The translations under genes and the position numbers were made by a program. A stretch of 47,992 nucleotides of DNA from Saprospiraceae bacterium. GTDB lineage: Bacteria; Bacteroidota; Bacteroidia; Chitinophagales; Saprospiraceae. Numbering within the stretch: the stretch's first letter is position 1; every line of letters begins with the position of its first letter. The stretch spans positions 1 to 47,992 of the forward strand of contig JALSPW010000097.1 in assembly GCA_026985735.1 (NCBI GenBank). Direction: 5' to 3'. Below are positions 7,340-16,436 of this stretch, one piece after another. A model generated the notes under the pieces. That model was not told where the DNA came from, made no database searches, and saw nothing but the letters and a program-made list of their open reading frames with translations.

Positions 7340-10300
7340 TTATTGATTTTGTATATTCAATGTGCCATTTATTATCAAATGTGCTCCCGAATCTAAAATT
7401 ACTTTTTTTGCATTTGCAGAAGTCCCTGTATCTATAATCGGTTGATTAGTCGTGTTAGGGATTAGTACTTCAAAATTTAAAGACGGTATTTTTCCTACAT
7501 CCCAATTTGATGATACATTCCAAATGTTATCTGCTGCACCTGTCCAGGTAAATTTGTCTTTTGTGTCAACAGTGTAGTCTTCTACTTCGCCCCAACTACC
7601 GGTAGAACAAGGACCTGCACCTGTTCCCCAGTTTCCTCTTACTCGTAGAAGGTGTTTTCCTAAATTGTATCCGGTAGGCATAGTGATTTGTGTTGTGCTT
7701 AATTGATTGGCAGGACAATAAAAGTCAGACAATACTTTTTCAGAACTTTCGAATTCCTGATTGTCATTCCAGTCTATCCAAATGCTAACGCTTAGTCCAT
7801 TATATGACATTTTAATACTTGTATTGTATACGCTATCCGGTAATATCGCAGTAGTAATGTCAGTAAAATCAGAATAATGTGAAGCGCCGCTGCTATTGTC
7901 AATTTGATTCAAAACAAATCTTTTAATATGAGTACCTACATCTCCATTGGTAAATTCAGGTCTGCAATAAGTGATTTGAGAAGCCGGATTGTTAATTCCG
8001 GGTGCTGTATTATAAACGGTACTTGAGCCATTTCCGGTATAATCATACACAATAAAAAAATATTCCGTTGAAGGTTGCAAATTTGTAACTTCTACTTCAG
8101 TATTGCCGGGGCCATTATAAATGACTTGCTCTCCTCCACCATAAACAGTATTTCCCGGTGGATCGGAACCATCTGTGGGAGGAGTGAAATTATTTTCGGT
8201 ATTTATTTTTACAACTCTGTTTGTTCCTGTTCCATTTGTCCAACTAACACTAGTTTTATCAGTTGTAGTATTTGAAAAAATAATATCTCTGGACTGATTA
8301 ACATCCGGTGGTAATGTAGTAAATGATTTTTCATCCCCGTAAGATATTGTGAAATTATTTCGGGCATAGGCTCGTACGTAATAGGTAGTATTTGGAAATA
8401 ATTGTGACAAATTACTGGTGAATGTCCCTGTACCGTTACCATCGGAGGTAAAACCAATATTTTTACTAAAGCTTGGATTGGATACGGTATCCCAAACTAC
8501 TCCCCTGCTTGTTATTGATCTGCCTCCGTCATCTGTAATGTTTCCACCGGAGGTAGCGGAAAAATATCCTATATCTGTTATGTTATTTGTTGTCAGGGAT
8601 GGAGAGGCAGAAAGTGTTGTGAAATTTTCTACTTGACCATAATTTGTTCCGTCATCGTTTATAGCATAAGATCTCACATAATAGTCGGTATTCGGATCAA
8701 GATTATTCATTTGACTTATATAATTTCCTATTCCCGGACCTTCATCGGTAAATCCCCAATTATTATCCAATGTGGGATTTTGGTTTTTACTCCAAACTAT
8801 ACCTTTATGAGTGACGGATGAAGATCCTTGTGAAGAAATATTTCCTCCGCTTTGTGCAGATGTGGTGCCGATATTGCTTACCGCTGTTGTTGTTAATTCC
8901 GGTAAATCTTTAAATATTATACCATAATCTTCTGCCTGTCCATATCCCGGGTTAGTACATGAACCGGATAATGAATAATAATCACAAATAATTCTCATCC
9001 TTAACAATTGATTGAAAACAGGATTCGAAATTGTTGTAATGTCAATATTTTGGACTCCGGATACTTTTGAAGGTGCAGTATATACTTCTTCGCCGGTATC
9101 TTCAAAATCTCCATCGTTGTTATAATCAATATAAACATTCCAATATTCGGTATATCCGGTACCTAATTCAACAGTTAAATTGTAAGTGGTATTCGTTTCT
9201 AACTTTGTGTAATCGGAATTTATAAAATTCATATAACCTTTCGGAGGATCCGGGTTATCTTGGTATGGTTGTCCTGATAACTTATTAATCGATTCAAGTA
9301 CCACATGATAAATCCCCATTCCATAATTTCCAAGATTCTGTGTAGCAGGAGTGCAATCGGGAGAAACGATATTATATACACTGATATAAGAATAGATGGT
9401 TTTAGAATCATTTCCATTAGTATTTGAGGCTTGTAATGTAATGTCATAATTCCCACTCGAAGTAAATTTAATGTGTGGGTGTTGGGAAGTTGCATTAGTT
9501 CCATCGACGAATAAATATGAGGAAGGTGAAATTGTCCAAGTCCATGAAGTAGGAAAATTGCTTGAAAGGTCTTCAAAGAAGATAGTGTCTCCATTATTAA
9601 TAGTCGTTTTATTTGCTTTAAAATTTACCATAGGTACAGCATTTTTATCTTGGTGAATCGGCGATTCCCATAGACCTCTGCCGAAAGTAGCTGCTCTCAA
9701 CCTGCTATCAGTGTATCCGTAATAAATTTCAAGTTCAGTTACATTGACAACAGGTAGGTCTCCATCATAGGGTATCCAATCAGACATAGATGCGTCTTTA
9801 TAAAATACTCCGGTTTTAGTGCCTACGAAGATTCCTTCGTCGGAATTTTTATCATATACCATACAATTTAAATCTGTAGATGACGGGATGGTTCCTGATA
9901 TATCAGTCCATGTATTTCCGCTATCTATTGATTTATAGATTCTATTGGATTGGATTATATAAACTATTTCCGGATCTGAAGGATGACAAATTACATCGTC
10001 TATCCAGCCGGAGTTTGGTAATTTTGAAGTTAGATTTTTCCAGGAAGGTGATGTGTCATTGATATTATCACTTCTGAATAGGGAATGGTCTTTTCTTACG
10101 CCGTAAAATATATCGATATTTGCGGGAGATTGAGCAATAGCTTGATAATTACTTGAATTGCTTCCTCCGAGATTGTTGGATATTTTCGTCCATGTAGGTG
10201 GATCATTCCTCACATTATTCGTTCTCCAAATGTTTTTATATCCGAAAAACATAGTATTTGGGTCGGTTAAATGTAGCATATAAGGAATTACCCATGCACC

Positions 10301-11959
10301 ACTCTCATCAATTCCGTTTACTCCGTTTGCTGCGATTGTTTTCCAATTACCATAACCTTGACTAGTGGATCGTTTTATTTTGTCAATATACGTAGAATAG
10401 GCGTAAGTTTTATCATCATAGTCAAATGCGGATTCCATACCATCACCTCCCAATACAGTAGTGAATTTGCCATTATCATAATTTGCCGAGCCATTGTCTT
10501 GATAACCATTGATTACCAAATCTCTGTTTTGTGCCGCTTGACCAAGCCGGTATGCTTGAGCAATATTCAAGCCATCACTCAGTTGACCAAATGTATCAAA
10601 CCAATCATCCGAATAATAGAGCCCTCCATCATTTCCTATGTAAATTCTACCGTTTAATTTATTTTGCCACAGAGTGTGTTGGTCTGCATGAACTTGTGTG
10701 CTCCAATGCGTTTTTTTTGTAAAATTTACTCCGCCGTCAGTACTTTCGTGGATATTTATCGAGCCTACTAAAATATGATCTATATTTGATGTGTCAACCA
10801 ACATACATAAATCATATCCTGCTTGTGATTTGTCATCTCCGTCATTATATCCCAATATATTTGGATGATCCTCAGAGGTTATTCTTGTGAAACTTTGACC
10901 GTAATCAGTTGATTTAAATATTCCTTGAAATGTTTGAGAACCACCGGTTAACAAACATAAAACGGAATTTGGCTCGTCTTTACTGACACCGATTACTAAT
11001 CTGTTGCAAGGAATTAATCCTTGTGTTATTTTTGACCAAGAGTCTCCCCCGTCAGTAGATCTGTAAAAATCACCATTCGCTGTTGCATAAACATAATCCG
11101 GATTTGTAGGGTGTAATTTTATATCTCGATAGTTGTTATTATTTGATGAAACTAATATCCAGCTAGATGCAGCGTTTGTAGATTTATAAATACCACCACT
11201 TGTCGCAGCAATTAAAATATTTTTATTTGTAGGATGCATAACCATCATTCCTACTTTTTTATTGCCCATTCCGGAATTTGACTGCAACCATGTTAATCCT
11301 CCGTCAGTGGACTTATAAACTCCGAGGCCAGGTGAATTACCACTATCACGGTCACCGGTACCGATATACATTGAATCAGGGTGGGCAGGATTTATTATTA
11401 TGCTGGATACTCCTAATGTAGGCATTTGGTCTGTATTGCTTGAATAAGAGCTTCCTCCGTCAGTTGTTAACCACAAACCTCCATTTGGCGCTCCTACCCA
11501 ATATTTATTTGCATTGAACGGGTCAAAGGCAATGGCATTAACCCTGCCTTTTCCCGTTACTTGACCTGTATTGTTTGTGGGATATTCCAAAGGTCCGATT
11601 TCTTTCCATTTTCCGGCATTTGTTCCCGGACCTCTTGATTTTATAAGTTTTTTATAACGATAATAAGCTTTGCTGATTTTGTCAGGTGCAGGTAAGTTAC
11701 CATTTATATCTACTGAACCCTCATTTAGCCATGCCCATTTTTCAAATTCTTTGTATCCGGTTCCCTTTTCTTTTTTATGGTTTTCAAAATATAAATCATA
11801 AGCTCTTTTAACTTCAAAAAAATTAGGTCTGTTGCCCTGCAGCATTTCCAGCCAGTACGGCTGCTTTTTTAATTCTTCATCGCTTATTTTTATGCCTTGT
11901 CCTAATATATTATGGATAAATATAATATAAGTAAAAAGTAGGATAAATGATTTCTTCAT
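7340..11959 (-). CDS. Giant exported multidomain protein (beta-propeller, PKD, GEVED, FN3)
   Basis: The protein has 1539 residues with signal peptide MKKSFILLFTYIIFIHNILG. Residues about 115-765 form a sialidase/VPS10-like propeller. It contains Asp-box motifs such as STDGGLTW (217-224), STDGGDSW (301-308) and SIDSGNTW (677-684). No glycosidase active-site pattern is obvious, so this is probably a binding scaffold. A PKD domain follows at about 775-862. A GEVED domain at about 870-1015 includes NVYIDYNNDGDFEDTGEEVY. Two FN3-like repeats span about 1020-1215 (each with AxSGGNI and TxYYVRxYA), and a further FN3 about 1220-1330. A second GEVED spans about 1335-1465 (IWIDWNDNQEFE). The last 70 residues (FTWTGAADNIWNVSSNWDVG to LNIQNQ) resemble the start of a beta-helical region and simply stop. 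No T9SS sorting domain is present, which is unusual for such an architecture. It has its own promoter at 12061-12092. Confidence 0.85.
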   Translation of the reverse strand: MKKSFILLFTYIIFIHNILGQGIKISDEELKKQPYWLEMLQGNRPNFFEVKRAYDLYFENHKKEKGTGYKEFEKWAWLNEGSVDINGNLPAPDKISKAYYRYKKLIKSRGPGTNAGKWKEIGPLEYPTNNTGQVTGKGRVNAIAFDPFNANKYWVGAPNGGLWLTTDGGSSYSSNTDQMPTLGVSSIIINPAHPDSMYIGTGDRDSGNSPGLGVYKSTDGGLTWLQSNSGMGNKKVGMMVMHPTNKNILIAATSGGIYKSTNAASSWILVSSNNNNYRDIKLHPTNPDYVYATANGDFYRSTDGGDSWSKITQGLIPCNRLVIGVSKDEPNSVLCLLTGGSQTFQGIFKSTDYGQSFTRITSEDHPNILGYNDGDDKSQAGYDLCMLVDTSNIDHILVGSINIHESTDGGVNFTKKTHWSTQVHADQHTLWQNKLNGRIYIGNDGGLYYSDDWFDTFGQLSDGLNIAQAYRLGQAAQNRDLVINGYQDNGSANYDNGKFTTVLGGDGMESAFDYDDKTYAYSTYIDKIKRSTSQGYGNWKTIAANGVNGIDESGAWVIPYMLHLTDPNTMFFGYKNIWRTNNVRNDPPTWTKISNNLGGSNSSNYQAIAQSPANIDIFYGVRKDHSLFRSDNINDTSPSWKNLTSKLPNSGWIDDVICHPSDPEIVYIIQSNRIYKSIDSGNTWTDISGTIPSSTDLNCMVYDKNSDEGIFVGTKTGVFYKDASMSDWIPYDGDLPVVNVTELEIYYGYTDSRLRAATFGRGLWESPIHQDKNAVPMVNFKANKTTINNGDTIFFEDLSSNFPTSWTWTISPSSYLFVDGTNATSQHPHIKFTSSGNYDITLQASNTNGNDSKTIYSYISVYNIVSPDCTPATQNLGNYGMGIYHVVLESINKLSGQPYQDNPDPPKGYMNFINSDYTKLETNTTYNLTVELGTGYTEYWNVYIDYNNDGDFEDTGEEVYTAPSKVSGVQNIDITTISNPVFNQLLRMRIICDYYSLSGSCTNPGYGQAEDYGIIFKDLPELTTTAVSNIGTTSAQSGGNISSQGSSSVTHKGIVWSKNQNPTLDNNWGFTDEGPGIGNYISQMNNLDPNTDYYVRSYAINDDGTNYGQVENFTTLSASPSLTTNNITDIGYFSATSGGNITDDGGRSITSRGVVWDTVSNPSFSKNIGFTSDGNGTGTFTSNLSQLFPNTTYYVRAYARNNFTISYGDEKSFTTLPPDVNQSRDIIFSNTTTDKTSVSWTNGTGTNRVVKINTENNFTPPTDGSDPPGNTVYGGGEQVIYNGPGNTEVEVTNLQPSTEYFFIVYDYTGNGSSTVYNTAPGINNPASQITYCRPEFTNGDVGTHIKRFVLNQIDNSSGASHYSDFTDITTAILPDSVYNTSIKMSYNGLSVSIWIDWNDNQEFESSEKVLSDFYCPANQLSTTQITMPTGYNLGKHLLRVRGNWGTGAGPCSTGSWGEVEDYTVDTKDKFTWTGAADNIWNVSSNWDVGKIPSLNFEVLIPNTTNQPIIDTGTSANAKKVILDSGAHLIINGTLNIQNQ

Positions 11960-12270
11960 GGCTAAAATTTATGTTTATTTTGAATGAAAGGAATAATGAT
12001 AAAATTAGTACTTGGATGATATGATATAGCAATGTAAAAATGGGATTATATATTACATAACAAAATTAATAATTATTTTTTAGTAATCCAAAAATATACT
12101 GATTTTATTCAAAATAATTTTACTTCGGTGGTTACAAAAAATTATAGTTACTAAATTTTGGCACTAAAGAATCATATTTAGCGTTACAATATTAAAGTAT
12201 TTTTTTTAATCTTATGATTTCAAAAGTTGTCTGTTTGTGTACAGGCATTGTAAAATAATATAAAATATTT
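11960..12270. other. Intergenic region between divergent exported-protein genes
   Basis: This AT-rich stretch contains the minus-strand promoter of the 1539-residue protein (12061-12092) and a segment TACTTCGGTGGTTACAAAAA (12121-12140) that resembles sequences near 34586 and 47038. I found no convincing promoter for the plus-strand gene at 12271 and no small ORF worth calling. Confidence 0.6.
12061..12092 (-). promoter_or_regulatory. Promoter of the 1539-residue exported protein gene
   Basis: On the minus strand TTTG (12092-12089, within a longer T-run) is followed after 20 bases by TAATTTTG (12068-12061). This fits the Bacteroidota promoter. The predicted leader is about 95 bases. Confidence 0.7.
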
Positions 12271-13125
12271 ATGAATAGATTATTTTTTGCTATAGTATTT
12301 ACCGCTTTTGCAATATCGGTATCATGTCAACCGGAGTTTGGAGAATATGAAAAAAAATTAGCTCGATACAATGATTATTTTGTCAATGCGGATCAGTGGG
12401 AACATCGAAAAGCTGCTCATGATAATTTTAAACCTCTTTTTGAGAGTACATTAAAAAAAGACAGTTCGTTTTATTATCCATTTGATTCTTTGAAGTGGAT
12501 ATCTAAATTAATTCCGCCGGATTCTTCTTTTAGGGTGTTTTCATGGCAGTTGACGAAGTCTGATAGTATAAATTATTATTTTGGTTATTTGCAAAAAAAA
12601 GATGGTAGACTATACGAATTAAAAGATAATAAGGAATTTTTTTCAGATTTGGAATATGAAGTTTTTACCAATGACGATTGGTACGGGCAATTATATTACA
12701 ATCTGTACAGCTATAGAAATCGGAATAAAAACGAATATATCCTGTTTGGTTATAAAAGATTGAATAAATATGATAAAATCAAGATTGCCGCCCCTGTATT
12801 TTTTGAAGATGGAAATGTTTATTTTGGAAAAGAAGTTTTTCAGGATACTTTACGGCAAGGAGGATTGAAAAACAGGGTTATTCTTGAAACTGCAAATGAA
12901 GCTGCATCAAAATTGAATTATGATGAAGATCTGGGTATTATTATTTATGATCATACTATAATAATTCCATTGAAACGACCGAGCTGGATGCATCCTCCTA
13001 TGGTTCCCGATGGTTCATATCACGGTTATAAATGGGATGGGGAAAAATGGAAATTTATAAATAAAGTCTTTAATCAAAAATATGATAAAAATTCTATTCC
13101 GGGAAGAATTAAAAGGAATAAATGA
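12271..13125 (+). CDS. Exported protein of unknown function
   Basis: The 284-residue protein begins MNRLFFAIVFTAFAISVSCQPEFG. The hydrophobic stretch ends at a cysteine (C20), so it may be a lipoprotein, although the residues before the cysteine (ISVS) are a poor lipobox. The mature part is rich in Tyr, Asp, Asn and Lys, with segments such as DSSFRVFSWQLTKSDSINYYFGYLQKKDGRLYEL and a C-terminal region IIIYDHTIIIPLKRPSW then GSYHGYKWDGEKWKFINKVF, the latter typical of beta-rich Bacteroidota proteins of no known function. I cannot name a family with confidence. It is transcribed divergently from the giant surface protein and convergently with the radical SAM gene, so it stands alone. Confidence 0.75.
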   Translation: MNRLFFAIVFTAFAISVSCQPEFGEYEKKLARYNDYFVNADQWEHRKAAHDNFKPLFESTLKKDSSFYYPFDSLKWISKLIPPDSSFRVFSWQLTKSDSINYYFGYLQKKDGRLYELKDNKEFFSDLEYEVFTNDDWYGQLYYNLYSYRNRNKNEYILFGYKRLNKYDKIKIAAPVFFEDGNVYFGKEVFQDTLRQGGLKNRVILETANEAASKLNYDEDLGIIIYDHTIIIPLKRPSWMHPPMVPDGSYHGYKWDGEKWKFINKVFNQKYDKNSIPGRIKRNK

Positions 13126-13279
13126 AAATAAATCTTTTTAAGTGAAATTACTTGTTTTTGATTCCACATTCCAACTTTTATGTTTTGATAAGACAAAACT
13201 AAAAGTATAAACAAGGTTTAAGGGAGAATTGTGAATTCCTGCTGATAGGAGATTAAAAGCTGAATATTGAAAATTAAGG

Positions 13280-13292
13280 TTGGGCACCCCAA
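13280..13292. terminator. Small hairpin between convergent genes
   Basis: TTGGG (13280-13284) and CCCAA (13288-13292) flank a three-base loop between two convergent genes. The T-run that a classical terminator needs is missing, so this is only a weak candidate. Confidence 0.3.
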
Positions 13293-13334
13293 TATATTGC
13301 GAGTCTGTTGTTTTGATATTATTAATCAATTATA

Positions 13335-14270
13335 TTAAATCCTAAAGTTTTTCCCTTGCCATAGATTTTTTTCTTCTAACTTTTTATCGATTTTAGCTAC
13401 AATTTCAAAATTTTTCAATCCGTTCCATCTTGGTGCTATCAGCATGTTCAAAGGTGATTCGCTAATAAACCTTTCAATAACAATATCCGGTCTTAATAAG
13501 GATATAAACTCACATATAAAATCAACATATTCTTCTACTGTAAATAATTGAAAAATTTCTGGAGTTTCATTTAGTTGTTTAGCCATTTTTGTTCCTCTTA
13601 CTATTTGAAGATGATGCATTTTCAATGACGAAATTGGCAATTTTGATAATTTTGTAGCATGTTCTAATATTTCTGTTCTTGTTTCTCCCGGTAATCCTAA
13701 AATTATATGTGCGCCTAGATTGATACCTCTTCCTTTAGCCATTTCATAGGCATTTATGGTCTCTTGGTAAGTATGACATCTGTTTACAAATTTCAATGTT
13801 TTATCTAAAGTACTTTCAACTCCAAATTCGAGCGAAATATAATACTCCTTTGCCAAATTTTCCAGAAAATCCAATAATTCCTCACTGATACAATCCGGTC
13901 TGGTACCTATTACCAAACCTATGACATCAGGGTGACTTACTGCTTGACTATATAAATCTTTTACCAATTGGATTTCAGCATAGGTATTGGTGTATGCCTG
14001 AAAATATGCAAGATATTTTTGTGCTTTGTATTTAGTTGAAAAAAAAGATATACCTTCATTTAACTGTTGAATAATACTTTTTTTAGGGCGACAATAACTT
14101 GGGCTGAAAGAGCTTATATTGCAGTATGTACATCCCCCGGTTCCTTTAGTGCCATCTCTGTTAGGGCACGAAAAACCGGTATTGACCGATATTTTTTGTA
14201 CTCTTTTGCCAAATGTTTTTTTTATGTAAGTAGTATAATTGTTATACCTTTTGCTCCCTCTGAAATCCAT
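13335..14270 (-). CDS. TIGR01212/YhcC family radical SAM protein
   Basis: The 311-residue protein has the family's characteristic start (YNNYTTYIKKTFGKRVQKISV) and the [4Fe-4S] cluster motif CPNRDGTKGTGGCTYC (C35, C47, C50), whose spacing is the YhcC variant rather than the classical CxxxCxxC. AYFQAYTNTYAEI, VIGTRPDCI, LEFGVES and GAHIILGLPGE are conserved barrel segments of this family. YhcC-type proteins are cytosolic S-adenosylmethionine-dependent enzymes related to tRNA-modifying Elp3-like proteins; the reaction is not settled. The gene is monocistronic, with a TAGCTTTG box upstream at 14298-14291. Confidence 0.9.
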   Translation of the reverse strand: MDFRGSKRYNNYTTYIKKTFGKRVQKISVNTGFSCPNRDGTKGTGGCTYCNISSFSPSYCRPKKSIIQQLNEGISFFSTKYKAQKYLAYFQAYTNTYAEIQLVKDLYSQAVSHPDVIGLVIGTRPDCISEELLDFLENLAKEYYISLEFGVESTLDKTLKFVNRCHTYQETINAYEMAKGRGINLGAHIILGLPGETRTEILEHATKLSKLPISSLKMHHLQIVRGTKMAKQLNETPEIFQLFTVEEYVDFICEFISLLRPDIVIERFISESPLNMLIAPRWNGLKNFEIVAKIDKKLEEKNLWQGKNFRI

Positions 14271-14290
14271 ATTTTATTTTAAATTTATCG

Positions 14291-14298
14291 CAAAGCTA
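14291..14298 (-). promoter_or_regulatory. -7 box TAGCTTTG of the radical SAM gene
   Basis: TAGCTTTG on the minus strand ends 20 bases before the ATG at 14270. No TTG is seen at the expected -33 distance, so only the -7 part is supported. Confidence 0.5.
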
Positions 14299-14553
14299 TA
14301 TGATTATTTTATATATAACTATTCATAGGTTTAAATTTTTTAATTAAGAGAAAATATAGCTATTCCAAAATTTATGCATATATATAATCTGTCTATAAAA
14401 TCATTAATATTTAAAAATAATCGTTTGCTTTCACATAATTTTTTTAATCACTAAATCGGGTTCATTCTAATTTCCAACGGTGTCGGTTGTTTTGATATAA
14501 GTATGGAATATATGAATGATTTTTTCTTAGATATCAGTAGCATTAAATAAAAA

Positions 14554-14581
14554 GACGCCTGTCCGGGGAAAGACAAGCGTC
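14554..14581 (-). terminator. Rho-independent terminator of htrA
   Basis: GACGCCTGTC (14554-14563) and GACAAGCGTC (14572-14581) pair except for one central mismatch. On the minus strand the stem is followed by TCTTTTTATTTAAT. It lies 28 bases after the htrA stop. Confidence 0.8.
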
Positions 14582-14608
14582 ATAAACAAAACGAAAAACC
14601 AACTTTTA

Positions 14609-15769
14609 CTATAAACTCTGCTTTAATTTAACTCTTAGGTTAATATATTTATTGTCTCTAAAGATTTTAAAATTTAAAATATCTCCAATTTTTACAAAAT
14701 TTAATATTTCCCTTAAGTCTTCAAATTTTCTAATTTCTTTCCCATCTGCTCCAACAATAATATCACCGGGGAGAATACCGGCAAATTCAGCTGAACTTCC
14801 TGTCATTACCTCATCAATATAAACACCTGAATCTAATTTTAAGTTCAATTTCTTTTTGATTTCTTTGTCAATTGTCGCTGCTGAGACACCAAGACTTGGT
14901 TTTAGTGATAAATCACCTCCGTTTTCTATTATCTTATCAGCTACTTTTTTCATTAAATTGGAAGGGATCGCAAATGAATATCCGGCATAAGAACCTGTAG
15001 GAGTCGCAATTGCAGAAGTAATACCCAGAAGATTCCCGTTTGCGTCAAGTAATGCTCCTCCACTGTTACCCGGATTGACAGCTGCATCTGTTTGGATAAA
15101 TTCTTCCAATGCATGATCATCCCTTATTATATTGATATTTCTTCCTATGGCACTTATTATTCCCGCTGTAACAGATGAAGTCAGATAATCAAATGGATTT
15201 CCTACGGCAACTACCCATTCACCAAGTTTTGCTTTATCCGAGTCAGCCAATGGAACTACCGGTAAATTGGTTTCATCTATTTTGATAACAGCAAGATCCG
15301 TAGAGGGATCAGTACCGATTTTTCTTGCTTTATATTCTCTTTTATCTGGTAGCGTTACCAATATGTCATCTGCAAAATCAACGACATGGTTATTTGTTAT
15401 AATATATCCGTCTTTTGAATATATTACTCCCGAACCTCCTCCTTTCATTCTGTAAAATTCATGATTATTGCCAAAATCAAATATGTCGGGAAAGTAACCT
15501 CCCCAAGGATCTTTTCTAAGTCGTTTTCTTGCCTTTTGAGCACTTTCTTCAGCTCTGATATGAACTACAACTTTAGTGCCTGCATCTGCAGCCTTAGTCA
15601 AATTAAACGGGTATTTGGGATTTGAATAATTGATGTTCTTTGCAGGAGTATTCTTATCTACAAATACATAATTTTTATCGGGGAAAAAATATTTTGTTCC
15701 TGCAATTGTTACAATGCCTCCTAATATCCCCGCTATTAAAATTGAAAAGAAAAATTTTTTATTTCCCAT
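14609..15769 (-). CDS. htrA: HtrA/DegQ-type periplasmic serine protease
   Basis: The 386-residue protease starts with a membrane anchor or uncleaved signal (FFFSILIAGILGGIVTIAGT, about residues 6-25). The trypsin-like domain has the full catalytic triad: H128 in TNNHVVD, D158 in STDLAVIKID and S236 in PGNSGGALL. One PDZ domain follows (about 290-380; LGVSAATIDKEIKKK, then GILPGDIIVGADGKEI). Family members with two PDZ domains are about 470-500 residues, so this is the short, single-PDZ form. Such proteases degrade or refold damaged envelope proteins. An 8-base inverted repeat just upstream (15799-15823) could be an operator, and a terminator follows the gene, so it appears to be a single-gene unit. 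Confidence 0.93.
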   Translation of the reverse strand: MGNKKFFFSILIAGILGGIVTIAGTKYFFPDKNYVFVDKNTPAKNINYSNPKYPFNLTKAADAGTKVVVHIRAEESAQKARKRLRKDPWGGYFPDIFDFGNNHEFYRMKGGGSGVIYSKDGYIITNNHVVDFADDILVTLPDKREYKARKIGTDPSTDLAVIKIDETNLPVVPLADSDKAKLGEWVVAVGNPFDYLTSSVTAGIISAIGRNINIIRDDHALEEFIQTDAAVNPGNSGGALLDANGNLLGITSAIATPTGSYAGYSFAIPSNLMKKVADKIIENGGDLSLKPSLGVSAATIDKEIKKKLNLKLDSGVYIDEVMTGSSAEFAGILPGDIIVGADGKEIRKFEDLREILNFVKIGDILNFKIFRDNKYINLRVKLKQSL

Positions 15770-15798
15770 AACTGTTCTTTTTATTGAGTAACTATATA

Positions 15799-15823
15799 AA
15801 CAGAATCAATAAACTATTCTGTT
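15799..15823. promoter_or_regulatory. Inverted repeat upstream of htrA, candidate operator
   Basis: AACAGAAT (15799-15806) and ATTCTGTT (15816-15823) form a perfect 8-base inverted repeat with a 9-base spacer, centred about 42 bases before the htrA start. Its arm spacing fits a dimeric transcription factor. No regulator can be named. Confidence 0.45.
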
Positions 15824-15936
15824 CGCATGTTATCTCTAATTTAATAACAGTGAGAAAAACGTATTTTTCACTTAAAAGTATTTATTTAACCGGATTTTAA
15901 CAAAAATTTAACTTTTTGTTAAAATTGATACCGGAA

Positions 15937-16269
15937 TTACTTCTTTTTTAATTTTTCAAGTTCTTCTTTTTGTTGCTTTATTAATTCTTCCAGTTTCTTG
16001 ATTTTTTTATTGAGAAATTTAATTTCTTCATCTTTAAGTTCAAGTTCTTTTTTTAGAGTAGATTCATTTTTAACGGGAGCATTAATATTTTTAAGATTAT
16101 CATCAGCTGAATCTTTGTCTTTATTTGTTTTGAAAATTTCAATTTCTTTTATTTTGGCAAACGGATCAACGTTATTGTAATAACTAGCCCCAATATAAGC
16201 AAGAGGAACAGCAATAATAAGGAAGATGAAGAATTTTGCACAACCGGTCATTTTATATTTCTGGGCCAT
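15937..16269 (-). CDS. Small membrane-anchored coiled-coil protein
   Basis: The 110-residue protein has a transmembrane helix at about residues 13-30 (FFIFLIIAVPLAYIGASYY), a charged linker (about 31-68), and a C-terminal Lys/Glu-rich heptad region (about 70-110) that should form a coiled coil. It starts at ATG 16269; the leading residues MAQKYKMTGCAK are short and positive, suggesting a cytoplasmic N-terminus and a coiled coil outside the inner membrane. I do not recognise a named family. It lies upstream of htrA on the same strand with a 167-base gap. Its relation to the protease is unknown. Confidence 0.7.
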   Translation of the reverse strand: MAQKYKMTGCAKFFIFLIIAVPLAYIGASYYNNVDPFAKIKEIEIFKTNKDKDSADDNLKNINAPVKNESTLKKELELKDEEIKFLNKKIKKLEELIKQQKEELEKLKKK

Positions 16270-16392
16270 AATTGAAAATTTATTTTAATAAATAAAGTAT
16301 TAATATAATTACTTAGACAAACAATAATTATTTTATTATTACACAAATGTACACTATTTTTTTTTAATTTAAAATTTCATACTGATGAATGT

Positions 16393-16436
16393 AAAAAGGA
16401 ATTAAGGCATATATTTTTTATAGGCGCTTCCTTTTT
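16393..16436. terminator. 9-base inverted repeat between divergent genes
   Basis: AAAAAGGAA (16393-16401) pairs with TTCCTTTTT (16428-16436) around a 26-base loop. The arm ends in T-runs on either strand. It may stop antisense or stray transcription. The large loop makes it weaker than a classical terminator. Confidence 0.4.

Larger units (their letters stand above)
14271..14608. other. Intergenic region with a -7 box and a terminator
   Basis: Next to the radical SAM gene, minus-strand TAGCTTTG (14298-14291) is a good -7 box without a clear -33 partner. At the other end lies the htrA terminator (14554-14581). The middle is AT-rich, with no ORF or RNA gene that I can support. Confidence 0.6.

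Noticed and set aside
9229-9594. 121-residue ORF in an alternative frame of the giant protein gene
   Set aside because: It overlaps a well-supported GEVED/PKD coding frame and has an unusual His- and Leu-rich composition without domain features.
13138-13329. 63-residue minus-strand ORF between convergent genes
   Set aside because: No signal, domain or start context supports it, and it spans the hairpin at 13280-13292.
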